Of a stretch of DNA of 64,000 nt, positions 36,098 through 48,479 are shown one piece after another; the stretch's first letter is position 1, and the number at the start of each line of letters is the position of its first letter. Both the position numbers and the translations under genes were made by a program. The stretch is taken from the NCBI RefSeq assembly GCF_008831285.2, contig NC_045146.1, positions 17,415,149 through 17,479,148 on the forward strand, in the 5' to 3' direction. This stretch comes from Nymphaea colorata (taxonomy: Eukaryota > Streptophyta > Magnoliopsida > Nymphaeales > Nymphaeaceae). The notes under the pieces were generated by a model that ran no database searches, had not been told where the DNA came from, and saw only the letters and a program-made list of their open reading frames with translations.

Positions 36098-37605
36098 CTA
36101 CAAAGACTTTCTTCTCGGTCTGCTACATTTATGCCAAACAAGTAAAATTTGACAAATAATAAAAGAAGCAGGCAAAAGAAAAGCATAAATACTGGCGAAT
36201 AAAGAGAACTCAGACAAGGAATCTGATCCAGAATCTACAGCAGAAATTGCATACCAGCCAATGTACTTCTACAAAGATTTATCTTCAATCGAATTTCTTT
36301 TAATCAGGAAATGCTTATTAAGGCTGATCTGCAGAACAAGGGAAACCTGGACGTATTTTTCCACTGGCTTATTAGGAGTTGCATGACCATTCTCATTATT
36401 TATCTATTGCTTACAAAAGATTTGACATTGCCATTTATGGCCATGTATGTCATCTGCAGGTAAACGGGCAGAGGCCTTCGCTACATCGTTACTTGTTTAT
36501 GCTGAAAAGTAGCAACTGAACAGAACCTGGCAGGTCAAATGTGCATCTTCTGGACACTGGACAGCAACCTCTGCCACGAGAAGGGCGCTAAAAATGTTAT
36601 TATCCTATTTTAAATTTTGAGAGTTGGCTTTCATATCCCTCTTGTGAGGCTGTTCTATGGAATGTGAAGTCATGTTTGATATATTCTTTTGTTTGATATA
36701 TTCTTTTCCAATTATATTATTTTATCTGGCAAAAATTGTGCCAACATGGTAATTTTTTGCCTGCAATTTTCCTCTTTTTCAGTTTGGAATTGTTGATTGA
36801 TGACCATGCAAACCCAAAATTTTTGCAATATTTTCTTCACATAATTCGTTTTCTAAACCTGCTCATCTGACATTTCTTCCTGTCATATGTTATTGCAATG
36901 GTCAAGGTGCAGCATCCCATCCTTATGGTTTCATTGACGAAAATGAGGTTACTTAACAAAAGATTAATGAAGAGAAAGATGATATTGATGGGACATGAAA
37001 TGTCATCAATTTACAGGTGACGGATAGGTCTTTTCATGGACTAAGTACTTTGGGCAATCTGGTGATACGTTACTATGTCAGAAGAATAAAATTCAAGTAG
37101 AAGCAGAGTCCCATTACTTCATAAAGAACTGATTGTTGCTCAAGTTTCAGAAAGAAATGAAGTACGCATATCTTGACATCCAAGAATTTGTGATTAATTA
37201 TTTGTTGGATTTTCATGCTTCCTGTCAGATGGGAAACAGAGAACAGAAAAACTTGCAGTCAGTGACACTGCAGGAGCTTTGAAATCTAACTGAAATTTGA
37301 AATTTAGTTCCTGATTTTCTAAATGCGTCCAAGAGATTGAGTGCAGAATGAAGTTTGGAGCTACTAAGATATCAAAACAATGTGACGTTAGAACAATATT
37401 AGCATTGACCCTTGGTGAGTCAGCTGTAATAAAAGAATTGCTTGCACCCAGATCCTATCCACATACATGAATACCAGTACATATACTTTGTTTCTTTGTT
37501 TGGTTTAGTAAAACCAAATAAGATTTTATGATTCACTGCCGCTTTTCTCTGCATTGAACATCTCAGTGACCTTCCTCCTCTCCCAGTTACATAAAGCAGC
37601 AAAGC

Positions 37606-39886
37606 TCAATCGTCATCCTTAAATTCCCTAATTGAAGACAAAATATAACAAGGTATCACAACCACAGAATAACCAAATAACAAAGTCTATAGCTAGTTTG
37701 ACAACATTATTACAGTTTCAATGGTATTTTCCGCCTAATGAAACTCAAAATCTATATGTGCTTCCTTTTTTCTTTCTAACCAACAAATTCTCAATTTTTT
37801 TATTGGCAGAAAGAAGAAAGAATTAAGTTGGTTGAACTTCACACAATATCAAAGGCATCGTTTTCAACTGCTTTTCCCCTTCCCCTTTGCATATCCTATA
37901 ATAGCTCTACCAATTGCACTAAAATCAAATCAACAAAGGCAGCACATGTATCAGTCTACTATCAGACAACATATCGAGGATAAGATTCGAAATATTCAAA
38001 TATCACAAATTTAGAAGTCCCTCGCCCTGTATTTATTCCTTCCTATTTGCACCCCCAAGTGGACATATTAGTACTTAATTTAGTGGTAAGTTTCATCAAC
38101 CGGACAAAGTAGAAAGGCTTCATTCATGTCTCGTTGGGTTTCACGTTTCACCAATGAACTAAAGTGACCACTTTAAGAAAAGGATTAAATTAAAGTGAAT
38201 TCTTGGGATTTACCTACGATCAAGGTACCGAGGTTGGATTCCTGATCCTTGGCAAGTTGTGCACGTCAATGAACCAACACCATCGCAGTTGATGCACCTT
38301 GACACTTCCTTTTCATCCCCTCCAAGGTCAACTGCCACTGTACCACTTCCCATACAAAATCTGCATAGCTCTTAAGGCCAGAACGGCATCGAGCAAAGAC
38401 TGTGTCAGTGGAAATCAAGTTGAGATGGTTATTGCAGTATGATGAAGTTGGTTGTTGCCCCCATGGTTCTATGTCCAACAAGCGATATGAGCCGTCTCCC
38501 TCATCAAGTATTTAATTATGTAAGATGGTTAAGATTATATGGCGATACAAATCAACCTTTGATGGGGGTACTTCTTCCTATCGATTCCCCTGTCTAACTG
38601 ACAGATCAGAGAACAGAATGAGTTTCGCCACCCATGAAACAGTTGGGGTCCAGCACAAGCTATATTTCCAGGCCTAAAGAGCTTTTCAGCATGTTTAACC
38701 GTAAGCTGGTTTGATCAAATTCTGTGATATATATGTGATCTAAATGTCTTCTTTTAATGAGACCCAGTACTTCTAATTGCTGGAACCAGAAGTGTGCACA
38801 GTATTTTATGGTTACCAAAACAATGACGGCCACAGAATTGCAAAGATTGCAATTTAAGAAACCTATCCTGCATTTACAAGCAGAATTCAGCGGTTGATTC
38901 TTTCAAATCAACAATATGGCTGGGCAAAAGTATCTAGAACGTTAAAATTTCAAAGGGTAATTTACATAGACTTTACTGGATTTGAAGTTTCATCTGTCCA
39001 CGTTATCCATGTTCAACATACTTCACATTGAGTACAAAACCAGTCTCCTTTAGTTCAGGGGCTTTTACTAGAATTTTTTTCATGTCTGCATCGGTGTGCA
39101 ATTTTTTAAGAATGTTCTAGTTTGGATATAGCAATACTGCGAACTAAGCACGCAAATAACTGAAAGTCGAACTTACGAGCGCCGGATCCATTACATGGAA
39201 AGCACGGCTGCTTGTTATCTCGCTTCGCCTGCAAAGCAAAAAGACCAAAAAGAATCGCATTTCAGCCAGTGAAATAAAACAGTAACATGCTTAGAAATCA
39301 TTGCACTGTCAAGAAGTCCAAGAGATTTTCAAAGACAGGATTTGCACTTGGTGATGACAGCATCCCTTTTCCGTTGTTTTGATTCCACTCTTTTACAGTT
39401 TACATCTTCCCTTCTTTAACACCCCCCGAGATTAATCCCAAACACATCGAATTCATTATACTACATTTTCCATTGCCATTCAAAAGGCCTATAAATGAAC
39501 TACCCAGTTATTACGTAGATCCCCAGAATCACTCACCGCACTGTCTATCTGCGTCTCGTAAAACACCGGAATTCCAATGCCGACGGCAATGCTGACGACA
39601 CCCACGGAGATGGCTACCAGCTGCCAATCCCATGCATTAAGCACCAACAAAAGGGTCAGAAACAGAAGATGCAAGCAAACGCGAACCCACAGGAATGCAT
39701 GCCATGAAGAAAATTGGAAGGTAGACGAAGAAATACAGTATTCTGGTCCAACTCCAGCGCCTTGATTCGTGGGTATGAGGGCGGTGGCCGTTGATTTCTG
39801 ACGGCTGGGCGGAGAGCTGAGAGCTTGGGATGAGAGGGAGCAAGGAAGGATGTGTGGAGGCGGGCGAGGGAAGGGGTCGTTGACAT
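37606..39886 (-). CDS. LQY1: LQY1-like chloroplast zinc-finger protein disulfide isomerase
   Basis: Arabidopsis LQY1 is a thylakoid DnaJ-type zinc-finger protein with disulfide isomerase activity that aids photosystem II repair (family knowledge). Five minus-strand exons: 39737-39886, 39537-39620, 39177-39228, 38214-38370 and 37606-37627. They join in phase to 154 aa, equal to the Arabidopsis length as I recall it. Residues 1-50 look like a Ser/Pro/Arg-rich transit peptide. Residues 51-71 form one membrane segment ending GIGIPVFYETQID. Four CxxCxGxG repeats follow: CFPCNGSG (87), CRFCMGSG (98), CINCDGVG (121) and CTTCQGSG (132), so all eight zinc-binding cysteines are intact. The C-terminus QPRYLDRREFKDDD is family-typical, and its last residues come from a 22-bp terminal exon. 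A longer frame opened upstream in another register is a shadow. Confidence 0.95.
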
Positions 39887-40639
39887 GGTGAAAGACAGAG
39901 CGTTCTTCAGCCTGTCTGTGCTTCACCCTCTTCAGCAAGCTGAAGAAAAGAGAGGGTAGCACCACAATCGCCAAAGGGACAGGGGCAGCCACATGTTTGG
40001 GATATGTGGGCACATCAAAGAGAGCGCTTGAGCTCCTGGGATCCCGTGTCCCCTGCTGCTACTTTTGTTGATTAGACACATTTTAAGCTTACTTAAAATG
40101 TTTTACTAATTGAATCTTTTAGAATGAAAAAAATTTCTTTTTTGTTTGTTCGAAATGGTAATTTCAAAACTTCATTGTCTACTTAATTAACTTAAGAACT
40201 ACAAATAAGTGTTAATTAAAAGGACGCCGGTTTCTTTTTCTCACTTTCATTTGAACTGGTGCCGGCTCTCTTACATGTCAGCCGTCTCTCGGAGTTCGAT
40301 TGTCTGGGGATGTTTCATTTTTGCATCTTTAAGTGGTGATATATATCGATCATAAATCAAATATTCCTTTAATTGTATCTGTTTTTCATATATTCACATG
40401 TTCAAATTCAGGTTTAGAAAAGTCATGTCTGAATCAAATCCGAATTTTAAATCCAATTTCATGTTCTAAATTCGATTTTTATATTGGTATCCAAATCTGA
40501 ATACGGATTAGCAAATTCAAATTTTCAAAGTGTAAACGCATGGATAAAAGATATTTTTCCATATTCGAGTTTTTCGTAATGAAGGGTTGGATATCCGACT
40601 TAAACGATATATTAACATTCCTAATGACATAATATTGTG

Positions 40640-40752
40640 CCTAAGTTGAAAAGTACATTGTTGTCATCACTGGCATTGATGCAGCGTAGGACCTCAAAGA
40701 CAAGACAAGGGAATTACAGGTAATGGATTGTTAACCTCTCGCTCACCGGAAC
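40640..40752 (+). mobile_element. SINE copy, 3' half
   Basis: The linker CTAAGTTGAAAAGTACATTGT is followed by TTGTTAACCTCTCGCTCACC, the family's 3' module. The tRNA-like head is missing or too diverged. It lies upstream of LQY1. Confidence 0.4.
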
Positions 40753-40984
40753 ACCCATGTCATCGAACTAATGATAGTTGCCCGCCAGCCACTAGCCCAG
40801 CAGATGCACAAACCACATTGAGGTGTTGTGCAGGGTTAAACTAAGTTGAGGTTATAGAAAAAGCAACACGAGCTTAAAAAAACTCTAAAAATTGAATTTC
40901 CCAAATTGATTATGGTTCAAATTGTAGGTTATTCGTGCTTGGTAGAGCAGGAACTTTTAATTTATTTTGATCAAAATAAGCAAT

Positions 40985-41281
40985 GAGACGTTGGAATATG
41001 CATTTTTGGTCGGTAGTTGTTAAAGACTAATGTCAAGGTAGTAAGCTAATTTAAGTACTAATCACCAAATAATATTTTCAACTTAGGTTAGGTTAAATTG
41101 CAGCATGTTTTGAAGTCTTAAATGATTTCCGGGCTAAAGTAGATTTATAAATACCTTTTCGTACTAACCACTTAATGATATTCAACATACATTTGGTCAA
41201 ATTCCAGCTGGTTTGAAGTTTTATTTGGTAGATCTTAGGGATAAATTATAAACTTACTTACCTACTCGCACTAACCACTTG
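40985..41281. repeat. Diverged tandem repeat, 107-bp period, ~3 units
   Basis: The anchor (G/C)-ACTAA(C/T)CACC/TT recurs at about 41054, 41161 and 41268, exactly 107 bp apart. It is followed each time by ATATT-TTCAAC-like text (partly lost in the third). The AAATT-CAGC-TG-TTTGAAGT core occurs in the middle and last units. The copies are old. Confidence 0.6.
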
Positions 41282-41791
41282 GAAAAGCTTTTTAAGGTGA
41301 GAAAAGTTCAATTCCGAGAAAAGGCGGGACTTGATTTTGTTGTCGACAAAATTTTTTGTGAAAATCCGTACAGGCCCGCTCTGAACTAACAAACTATTTA
41401 GGGAATTAATTTTCACTGTTTGGTTGGTGAGAAAAAAAAGTTCTTGAAAAAAATACATTGCGTCGAAAAAGGTTTTGGGTGAGAAGCTTGTTTTTAGGTG
41501 TAGAGGAGAAGCATTTCATCTTACTAAGAGCAGAAAACCCCATTCTTTTTATAATCTCTCAAGGTGTCGAGGCCTGGTGTAGTAAGATGACATCTCCGCT
41601 ATGCTTAAACTTGCATTTAAATAGTTTTCCCTCTTGTTGCAATAGAGAAGTTTGATACTACCGGTGCTCAAAAGAGCTGCCTACCAACCCTCACCCTTTC
41701 CGTTGTTTAAATTTGAATATCAAGCGATGCAAGGCCTGCTTTTACTCTTTTCATAAGGCTTTGTGGCTTGTTGGATGGTGTAAAATCCTTA

Positions 41792-42054
41792 GGGGCGTTT
41801 GAATGACTCTCTCCTTCAATTCAGATTTATAAAAACTAGGTTTTATGAAAACCAAGTTTTTTAATGAGTTTCAGAAACTTTGTCTTTGGGTGATATCCAA
41901 AGCCAGCCTGATTATTGAATAACTTAAAAGGGGGTAAGGTTTTTCACTCCCTTTTCGGAAACAAGTTTTGTCAAAATTGGGTTTTCTTCAAACTTAATTT
42001 TGATGGTACCGAAACACTTTAAAAACCTGGTTTTAAAGTGTCACCCAAACACCT
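41792..42054. mobile_element. Inverted-repeat element (MITE-like), ~263 bp
   Basis: The left end GGGGCGTTTGAATGACTC is answered at the right end by GTGTCACCCAAACACCT. Internal inverted copies of AAAAC-AGGTTTT occur near both ends, so the element could fold into a long hairpin. TTA lies directly left of it, and right of it the text is TTTTAA, so a 3-bp PIF/Harbinger-type duplication is possible but not proven. Confidence 0.45.
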
Positions 42055-42765
42055 TTTTAATCTTGTATCCTTCTTTCGGCCCATTTCTACTTACACATCA
42101 GAACTTCCTTTGATTAACCAATTTTTGCAACTTATGCAGACATGTAAGTTCATTCTTAATAACAATGTGGTTTGAAATGGATCGATTGAAACCCGTTCCC
42201 GGTTCCAATTGGTTTGGCCCAATTTCCTGAATCATTTGAAAACCCATTCGGTTCATGGATCCGATTTGGACGACATTGCTGCCTACTTACTGCAGCTCCC
42301 GTGGCAACCTGCAAGCTTCTTTTGGCTTATCTTTTCCAAAATTTTGGTTCTAAGCTAAGTGCGCCTTTTTATCTGCATTTTGGGTGAGTGGGAGGGAATC
42401 CCAGCGTCGACGCCAAGCTACATCAGCCCATGTTTTCAGGATGCAGAGCTGCGTCGAGACCAGGTGAACATACAGTCACTCCTTCTAACTCTAAAATAAT
42501 GCTAGACACTTATTGTAATTGAAAATAGTATTCATGGAAATCTAACTGACAATTGGATTCTCACCAACCCAAAGTTCCAAAAGTGAGTAAAAGAGAGAAG
42601 AACAAAGGACGTCGGAATTCAAAGCCAAGTGCCATCTCCATGAAAAGGATGAACAGACCTTGGCTTGTAGTGATTCAGCAAATTATCGGATGATCGCTCA
42701 TGTTAATTTGCTTGTCATGTTGCTTCCTTTTTGACATGATTTCAGGCTTATCAATGGAGTTCCCT

Positions 42766-42862
42766 TCAGTTGTAGTCTGGTTGCCCTTCACGCAACCAAC
42801 ACTCAACCAGTGATTCCTAACTTCAGGTCTAATCTGGTTCCCCTTGCCCTTCACGCAACCAA
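42766..42862. repeat. Direct duplication upstream of the GDSL gene
   Basis: Two copies of CCCTTCACGCAACCAA preceded by TCTGGTT lie about 60 bp apart, some 200-250 bp before the GDSL start codon, so they fall within its probable promoter or leader. Confidence 0.6.
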
Positions 42863-43041
42863 GATCTTATTTATGGTCCTTCATTTATGTGTCCCTCTTT
42901 AGGCTCTCTCTCCTCCTGCCTTTCCGTCCTCCGCATTGGAGGTTAAGGGCAGAGGGCGAAGTCCTACGAGCATTCAGGATAAGGGTTGTGGTTGTGCCTC
43001 TCTCTCTCTCTTCCTTCGCTCCTTCTTTTCATGACAACATC

Positions 43042-44780
43042 ATGGAGGCAATATTTTTCCATTGCATGATACTCCTTTTAGGTAAAATTGATCACTTCTG
43101 ATTCATCTTCTATGATAGAACACCCCTTCCTTCGTATATAAAATTATATTATATACGGATAACAAAATTTTGTCGCTAAGGAGCATTAATATAGGCGCTC
43201 TATGTCGTTATTAAGTGATCACAATATCAATTTTTTATTTTTCCAATGAAATTTTTAATGAACTGGTGAGGAAGTTGGCTCCCACCAACTCCCGTGTGTT
43301 CACGTACCGCTTTCCCTTATGTTATGTTAGGTGTTTCCGTGGAAGGCTTTCACCACCGCCACCACCACCATGACAAGTTGCCGAAGAGCCTTTTTGTGTT
43401 TGGAGACTCAAATGTAGACACAGGGAACACGCAGGGCAGTTCGTGGTCATTTCCTTATGGCGTTACCTTTCCCGGCAAGCCATCCGGCAGACTTTCCGAT
43501 GGCCGTGTTCTGACAGATTTCCTTGGTACCTTCTTTTCTTTAGTCTTCTCAGCCGCATATATGTTTGTTATGCTTACGCGTATTCATAAGTTTGGCTTCC
43601 AAAACAGAATCATGTGTGTGAGATTCAGACGCAAAGTCTTAAACTAAACCCACCTTGATTTGTTAATCTAATTCATTTTGGTCAATTGGAATCAGATTCT
43701 GGTGGACAGTTTGTTTTGCATGTGTGGATCAAGCAATTATCTATTGAAAAGGCATGACTTCCCCTTCATTAAACTTCCATGATCGTTTGTAAAAATTAGA
43801 ATATGATTTTTTTTCTTTTTCCATGACGGGAGGTCAATTGCCCCACCACCGAGAAAAAAATGCTTGAAATTTTGCTCTCTCATCCCTCTTGTCTCTAGGG
43901 TCCCGAGCAATATCGCAGTTAAGGTAAATGGGCACACCTTTCATCTTTTGTGGCTCAAAAGGTAGTACCCATAGAAATCAAAACAGGAACATATGCCATC
44001 TACATGACCCTCGCCTCAACCGGTCACGCTATCAGTAGCGGAGCTACATATAGGCAAGCATGGGCAGTTGCCCACGCCTGCAACAAATTTTTTATTTATT
44101 TTTACATATTTTTATATATATTTCTGACAATTATTTATTTGTTTGTATATGTTGTGCCTTTTCAAAAATGAAAATTTCTATATCAATGTCTCATAACAAA
44201 AAATTTTTTACTCCGCCACTGCATGCTACGCTAAGAAGTAATTAAAAAACATAGTTGAATTGTAACTTAGCAGGGAAACACATACCTGATGTATATTCTA
44301 TGCATTTTTTTCATTCATTTTGTTGAGAAACCTAAATCTTACAATATTTTGAACACTTGACAACCGATTCAGCTGAATGAGTGAATCAGCCGATTCCCTC
44401 GATTCAGCTCCCCGACTGACTTACAATACAGCCATGTACTGAAATGGATCGACTAATTCCTATGGTATGATTTTTCGCGTTGATTGTTATGTATACAGCT
44501 GCGTATCTAGGAATTCCGTCTCCCGTTCCTTACAGAGAGAGACGGACAGCTGGGAGCCGAGACCGATACGGTATGAATTTTGCATATTCGGGCGCGGGCG
44601 TGTTCAGCACGTACTCTGCTGGCCTGCCCAACATCACGACGCAGATTGACTACTTCGAACGGCTGCTAAGGCAGGGCACCTACAGCCGGCAGCAGCTCTA
44701 CATGTCCATGGCCCTACTCAGCGTTGGCGGCAACGACTACGCTGCTTACCTTCTCAAAAACGGTCTACATTTTCAGGTAA

Positions 44781-44852
<72 letters not shown>

Positions 44853-46674
44853 AAGAGAGAAAAAAAATGAATGATTTGGTGTCATCCAACCATATAATTA
44901 GAACCATCCATTTAAAATAGATGGATGGTTTAAAGAAAGAAAGACAAAGGAAAATGTGTGAACTAATGAAAATATCTATCATCTTTTGCTTATTGTTTTC
45001 ATCAAAATTCTGACTATCTAAATTCACTCATCTATTTAATAAGAGCCGTGTGTCTAAAGCAAACGAATATTAAAACAAAAAAAGGTGTGTAAAATAATAC
45101 TAGATGACTAATAATTTTTTTCTTTGTTCATCTCTTAACTTAACCGTTTATCATGACGAATCATTGAAAAGCTAAGAGTCACAATTTAATTTTCTTATAT
45201 TATATAACACACATATGTGGATGTGTGTGTATGCATGCACCCGTCGTTGAAGTGGCATGTGAAGCTGATGGAATTAGATGTTCTAGAAGCATTTGATACT
45301 TTGACCCCAAGCTTATTTTTTAATGGCTTCTTCTCTTTTTTGACAACTCCATTAAAGAACGATAATTAATAGTAGTTTCAAATCTCTAGGCGTTGAGAGG
45401 TTTCATAAAGTTGGTGGTGAAGCAGATAGCCGAGGATCTAAACCGTCTGCGGGTAATGGGGTTGGGGAAGATAGCCGTTACCGGTCTAGAGGAGGTGGGC
45501 TGCCTGCCGGTAGTGACTGTCCTCACCAACCGCACTTCCTGCTTCCAGCCCTTCAATGAGGATGCCGCCTATCACAACCGCCTTCTGCGCAATGCCGTCA
45601 ATGCCATCAATGCTCGTCCTGGCCCCTCATCAAGTGCAGCACTTGTGGTCCTTCCCCTTTACGATGCCTTCCATTTAATACTCTCCGGCCACACTAAGCT
45701 CGGTAACTGCTGCCCTTCTTTCATCTCGATTACTGTTAAATAGGGTTGTACAATGAGTCAAGCCAATTCAAACTCACTCTAAGTTTAACTCGAGCTTGAG
45801 CTTAATTAAAAGAAGTCAAGCTTATAAATGAGTCGGGTACAAATTACATGTACTCGACTTGATTAAACTCAAGTAAACTCATTTAATCTAGGTTATCCCC
45901 CTTTTTTTATAATTTTCAAACTTAAAACTAAGAAAAGAGTGCAATGAAGAGTTGGTAAACGAACTTAAAATGTCAAGCTCAAGCCAGGACTCAGTCTATC
46001 GAGTTGAGCAAGAGCTGACCATGTATAGTTTGACTCGAGCTTGAGCCGAGCAATACATGGGTCGAGTTTGTGCTCGACTGACTCATGTACTACACTAATG
46101 CTTAACATATCTATCATAGTCTTGAATTTGACCTGAAATCCACATTTTGTGAGACCTACTGAAACAAACAATAGATTTCCTAATTGTGGATTTCGAATCT
46201 TAGTAAAAGTTGAAAGACTTCATTGTTGCATACTCTTAACGTTTTGAGATTTAAAAAGATCGTGCCCACAAAATCTTACTCTAGTTTGTTCTTTTTTCTC
46301 TCTACTTCAGTAAAAAATCAACGAAGATTTTGACTCTATAAACACCTAACCGGTTGATTTCGTTCTCCTTATTATAATGAGGAGAAATGTAGTGATCTCA
46401 AATCGTTCAGGAATTGTTTTCTTTCTTTTGCTACGAATCTTTCAACTACTTTCTTTGTCTCTCAGGATCAAGGTTTGAAAATCCATTGCAGCAATGCTGC
46501 GTTGGGGTGAATGGTAGTGAATGTGGAAGCATTGAGCAGCATGTGAAGCCATCATACACGTTATGCGAAGATCCAAGCAAAGCTTTCTTTTGGGACAGAG
46601 TGCACCTCAGTCAGGCTGGTTGGGCCGCCGTCTTCCAATTCCTTCAACCAACTCTCCAAAGATTTCTCTCATAA
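43042..46674 (+). CDS. GDSL esterase/lipase, secreted
   Basis: GDSL enzymes are SGNH-fold hydrolases acting on ester bonds of lipids, cutin or cell-wall substrates; the substrate here is unknown. Five exons: 43042-43081, 43331-43525, 44499-44776, 45390-45702 and 46466-46674. They give 344 aa with consistent phase, a usual family length. The short first exon supplies a hydrophobic start, MEAIFFHCMILLLG, which fits a signal peptide and decides the start. A His-rich run (HHRHHHH) follows. Catalytic blocks are intact: FVFGDS with Ser40, GMNFAYSGAG with Gly110, GGND with Asn157, and WDRVHLSQAGW with Asp319 and His322. The text (GDSNVDTGN, FWDRVHLSQAGW) resembles the Arabidopsis At5g03610 subgroup, from memory. 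Introns 2 and 4 carry MITE-like insertions and intron 3 opens with a long microsatellite. Confidence 0.93.
44033..44221. mobile_element. hAT-type MITE, 189 bp, in GDSL intron 2
   Basis: The left end CAGTAGCGGAGCTACATA and right end TTTACTCCGCCACTG are inverted and match the termini of the 1008-bp hAT element at 3588. The flanking 8-mers CACGCTAT (44025-44032) and CATGCTAC (44222-44229) agree at six of eight positions, as expected for an aged target duplication. The interior is AT-rich and non-coding. Confidence 0.75.
44781..44860. repeat. Compound (CT)n(TA)n(GA)n microsatellite in GDSL intron 3
   Basis: CT, TA and GA tracts follow one another starting four bases inside the intron. CT at one end and AG at the other make the whole tract self-complementary, so the RNA can fold into a long hairpin next to the 5' splice site. 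Confidence 0.95.
45741..46097. mobile_element. MITE-like element rich in CTCGAGCTTGAGC, in GDSL intron 4
   Basis: The left end TAGGGTTGTACAATGAGTCAAG is answered by ACTCATGTACTACACTA at the right end in inverted orientation. The interior carries several GAGCTTGAGC and ACTCGAGCTTGAGC-type words. A related element is in the HVA22 intron at 52414. Superfamily unknown. Confidence 0.5.
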
Positions 46675-48479
46675 GAGCTACCCACAATGATCATAGGCTT
46701 CAAGTGATCGATTCATGTTTTTTATTCAGGCAAAATTAGTCCCTTAGATTACTCATGCGCTTCTCAGTTTCTAACTATATCTAAAGAATGTAGAAAGACA
46801 AGACATCTTGATTGTTACCTGGTTTATATTGTTGGAAGAGTTCTCTCTCAAAGTGTAATGTGTTCTCTTGCCTGAAACTTTGAATGCTCTTTTCTAAGGA
46901 ACTACATAACTAATGGAGAGTTTTCATGATCCAATTTTCCGTCTATTTGTTCTTCAAGTATACTGCCTCATGGAAAAAAATAGAAACGAGGAATGGCAAA
47001 GATTGAACTTCATTGGGGATCTGGAACTCGACACGCTTCAGATGAAATTAACAAAGAAAGTGGGGAACTCATGTCGCATGGGGGCAAAAAAAAGTTTTGA
47101 GCTTCATTTTCCTCATAAACTTCAATCTGTCGTTGATTTTTGATAGTTGGTTGTTAGTGTAAATTCAGTCAAAATTTGAGAAAAATGTGATATCTAGGAG
47201 TCATTTGATAATAGTAATACATTGTTATTGTCCTATGAATCTACCAAAAAAAACAGTGATGATCTCTTTTTCTTTTCTTTACTATTTTTTTTCTTTCCAC
47301 ATGAAAGCTTTCAGATGCATTTGATTTGCATGCATGTTGTAAATGCCATTCGATCCTTCACTTTCGTCACCAATTTCAGTAACATCGAGACAGCTTCACG
47401 ACGCATGCCTGTCATTAATATTAATGTTCTTCAATATGTCTTCCTCAATCTTTGTCATTCATTATTCCTTCGTCTCTTGTTAATCAAACGTCTAATCTTG
47501 TGATGTTTCGTTTTGTGACCACTCTCACTGATTCATATTATTGTCAAGACCTAGCTCGTCAACTTTAATTTAAGCTTAAAAATTAACACCCCATCATATT
47601 GTTCTTAAGTGTTCAACTACAGTTAATTTTATGAGCGTGCATGAGTGATGAGAAAAAATATCGCTCTCCTTTTCTTTCTCACTTTAGTTCAGTTTCTCAA
47701 TGCATAATTGCATATGTCAAAAGTTCCAACATTATACAGAAATTTATTTATGGTAGATTGAAATCAATAATATTGATCGTTCATAAGTTTTAATGGACAA
47801 AACCGTATCGATCTTTTCTATATATTAAAAATTGTAATACTTTCTCTCAAATTGGGGAGCGTTTGATAAGATTGTTCATCTTACAACTAAAGCAGGTTAC
47901 AAAACTAATCTAATTGTTGATTGTTGATGAAAGTTTTTAAAATACCGTTAACGTCTGATCTAAGCTTAAAAACATTAGAAATCTGCTGGAAGATGCACCA
48001 ACGAGGAGAATGGAATGCCGGATTGACTGTAATAAACAATCCGCTTGGATTCCATTTATTAAATAAATAGTAAATACCAAACCAAGAGATTTAGTTTAAA
48101 AAACTGACAAAAGTAGGTGGTTTTGAAAAATTAATACACTTCTTTTTCATTATAATTCAACTGTACATGCATATTTATACAAGTCTCACATGTTTGAACA
48201 GAATAATTTAGAAATAAAGATAAAATATTACGTCGATATCTGGTGATGAAATCTATGCATGCTTCAATTTACATTTATGATATACTCCAAGTCTTCTTTT
48301 ACAAGTTTTTTTTTTTTAAAAAATGTGAGATTTCACCTCACAAAACTGTGTTGGTTTTTCAAATTAATATTATATTTTCAAAGATTGTATATTTTAAGTG
48401 GAAACCAAGGTCCCCAGGTAAGGGTGGTGAGCGGATGAAAGAAGCGACCAAGTGGCGGCCCTTGTGGTAACTTGGCTGG
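46675..48479. other. Intergenic DNA between GDSL and HVA22
   Basis: The first few hundred bases are probably GDSL 3' untranslated sequence. Beyond that the AT-rich stretch has only short frames without motifs. A partial TTTGATAATAGTAATACATTG at about 47206 resembles the inverted-repeat elements elsewhere but lacks a partner end. Confidence 0.4.

Noticed and set aside
36459-36512. Short plus-strand text ending in a stop after an acceptor-like site
   Set aside because: Only about 17 codons, phase undetermined and no partner exon.
39489-40013. 174-codon minus-strand frame read as one protein
   Set aside because: It is in the wrong register for exon 1 of LQY1 and reads through intron 1; the spliced model gives the full 154-aa family protein.
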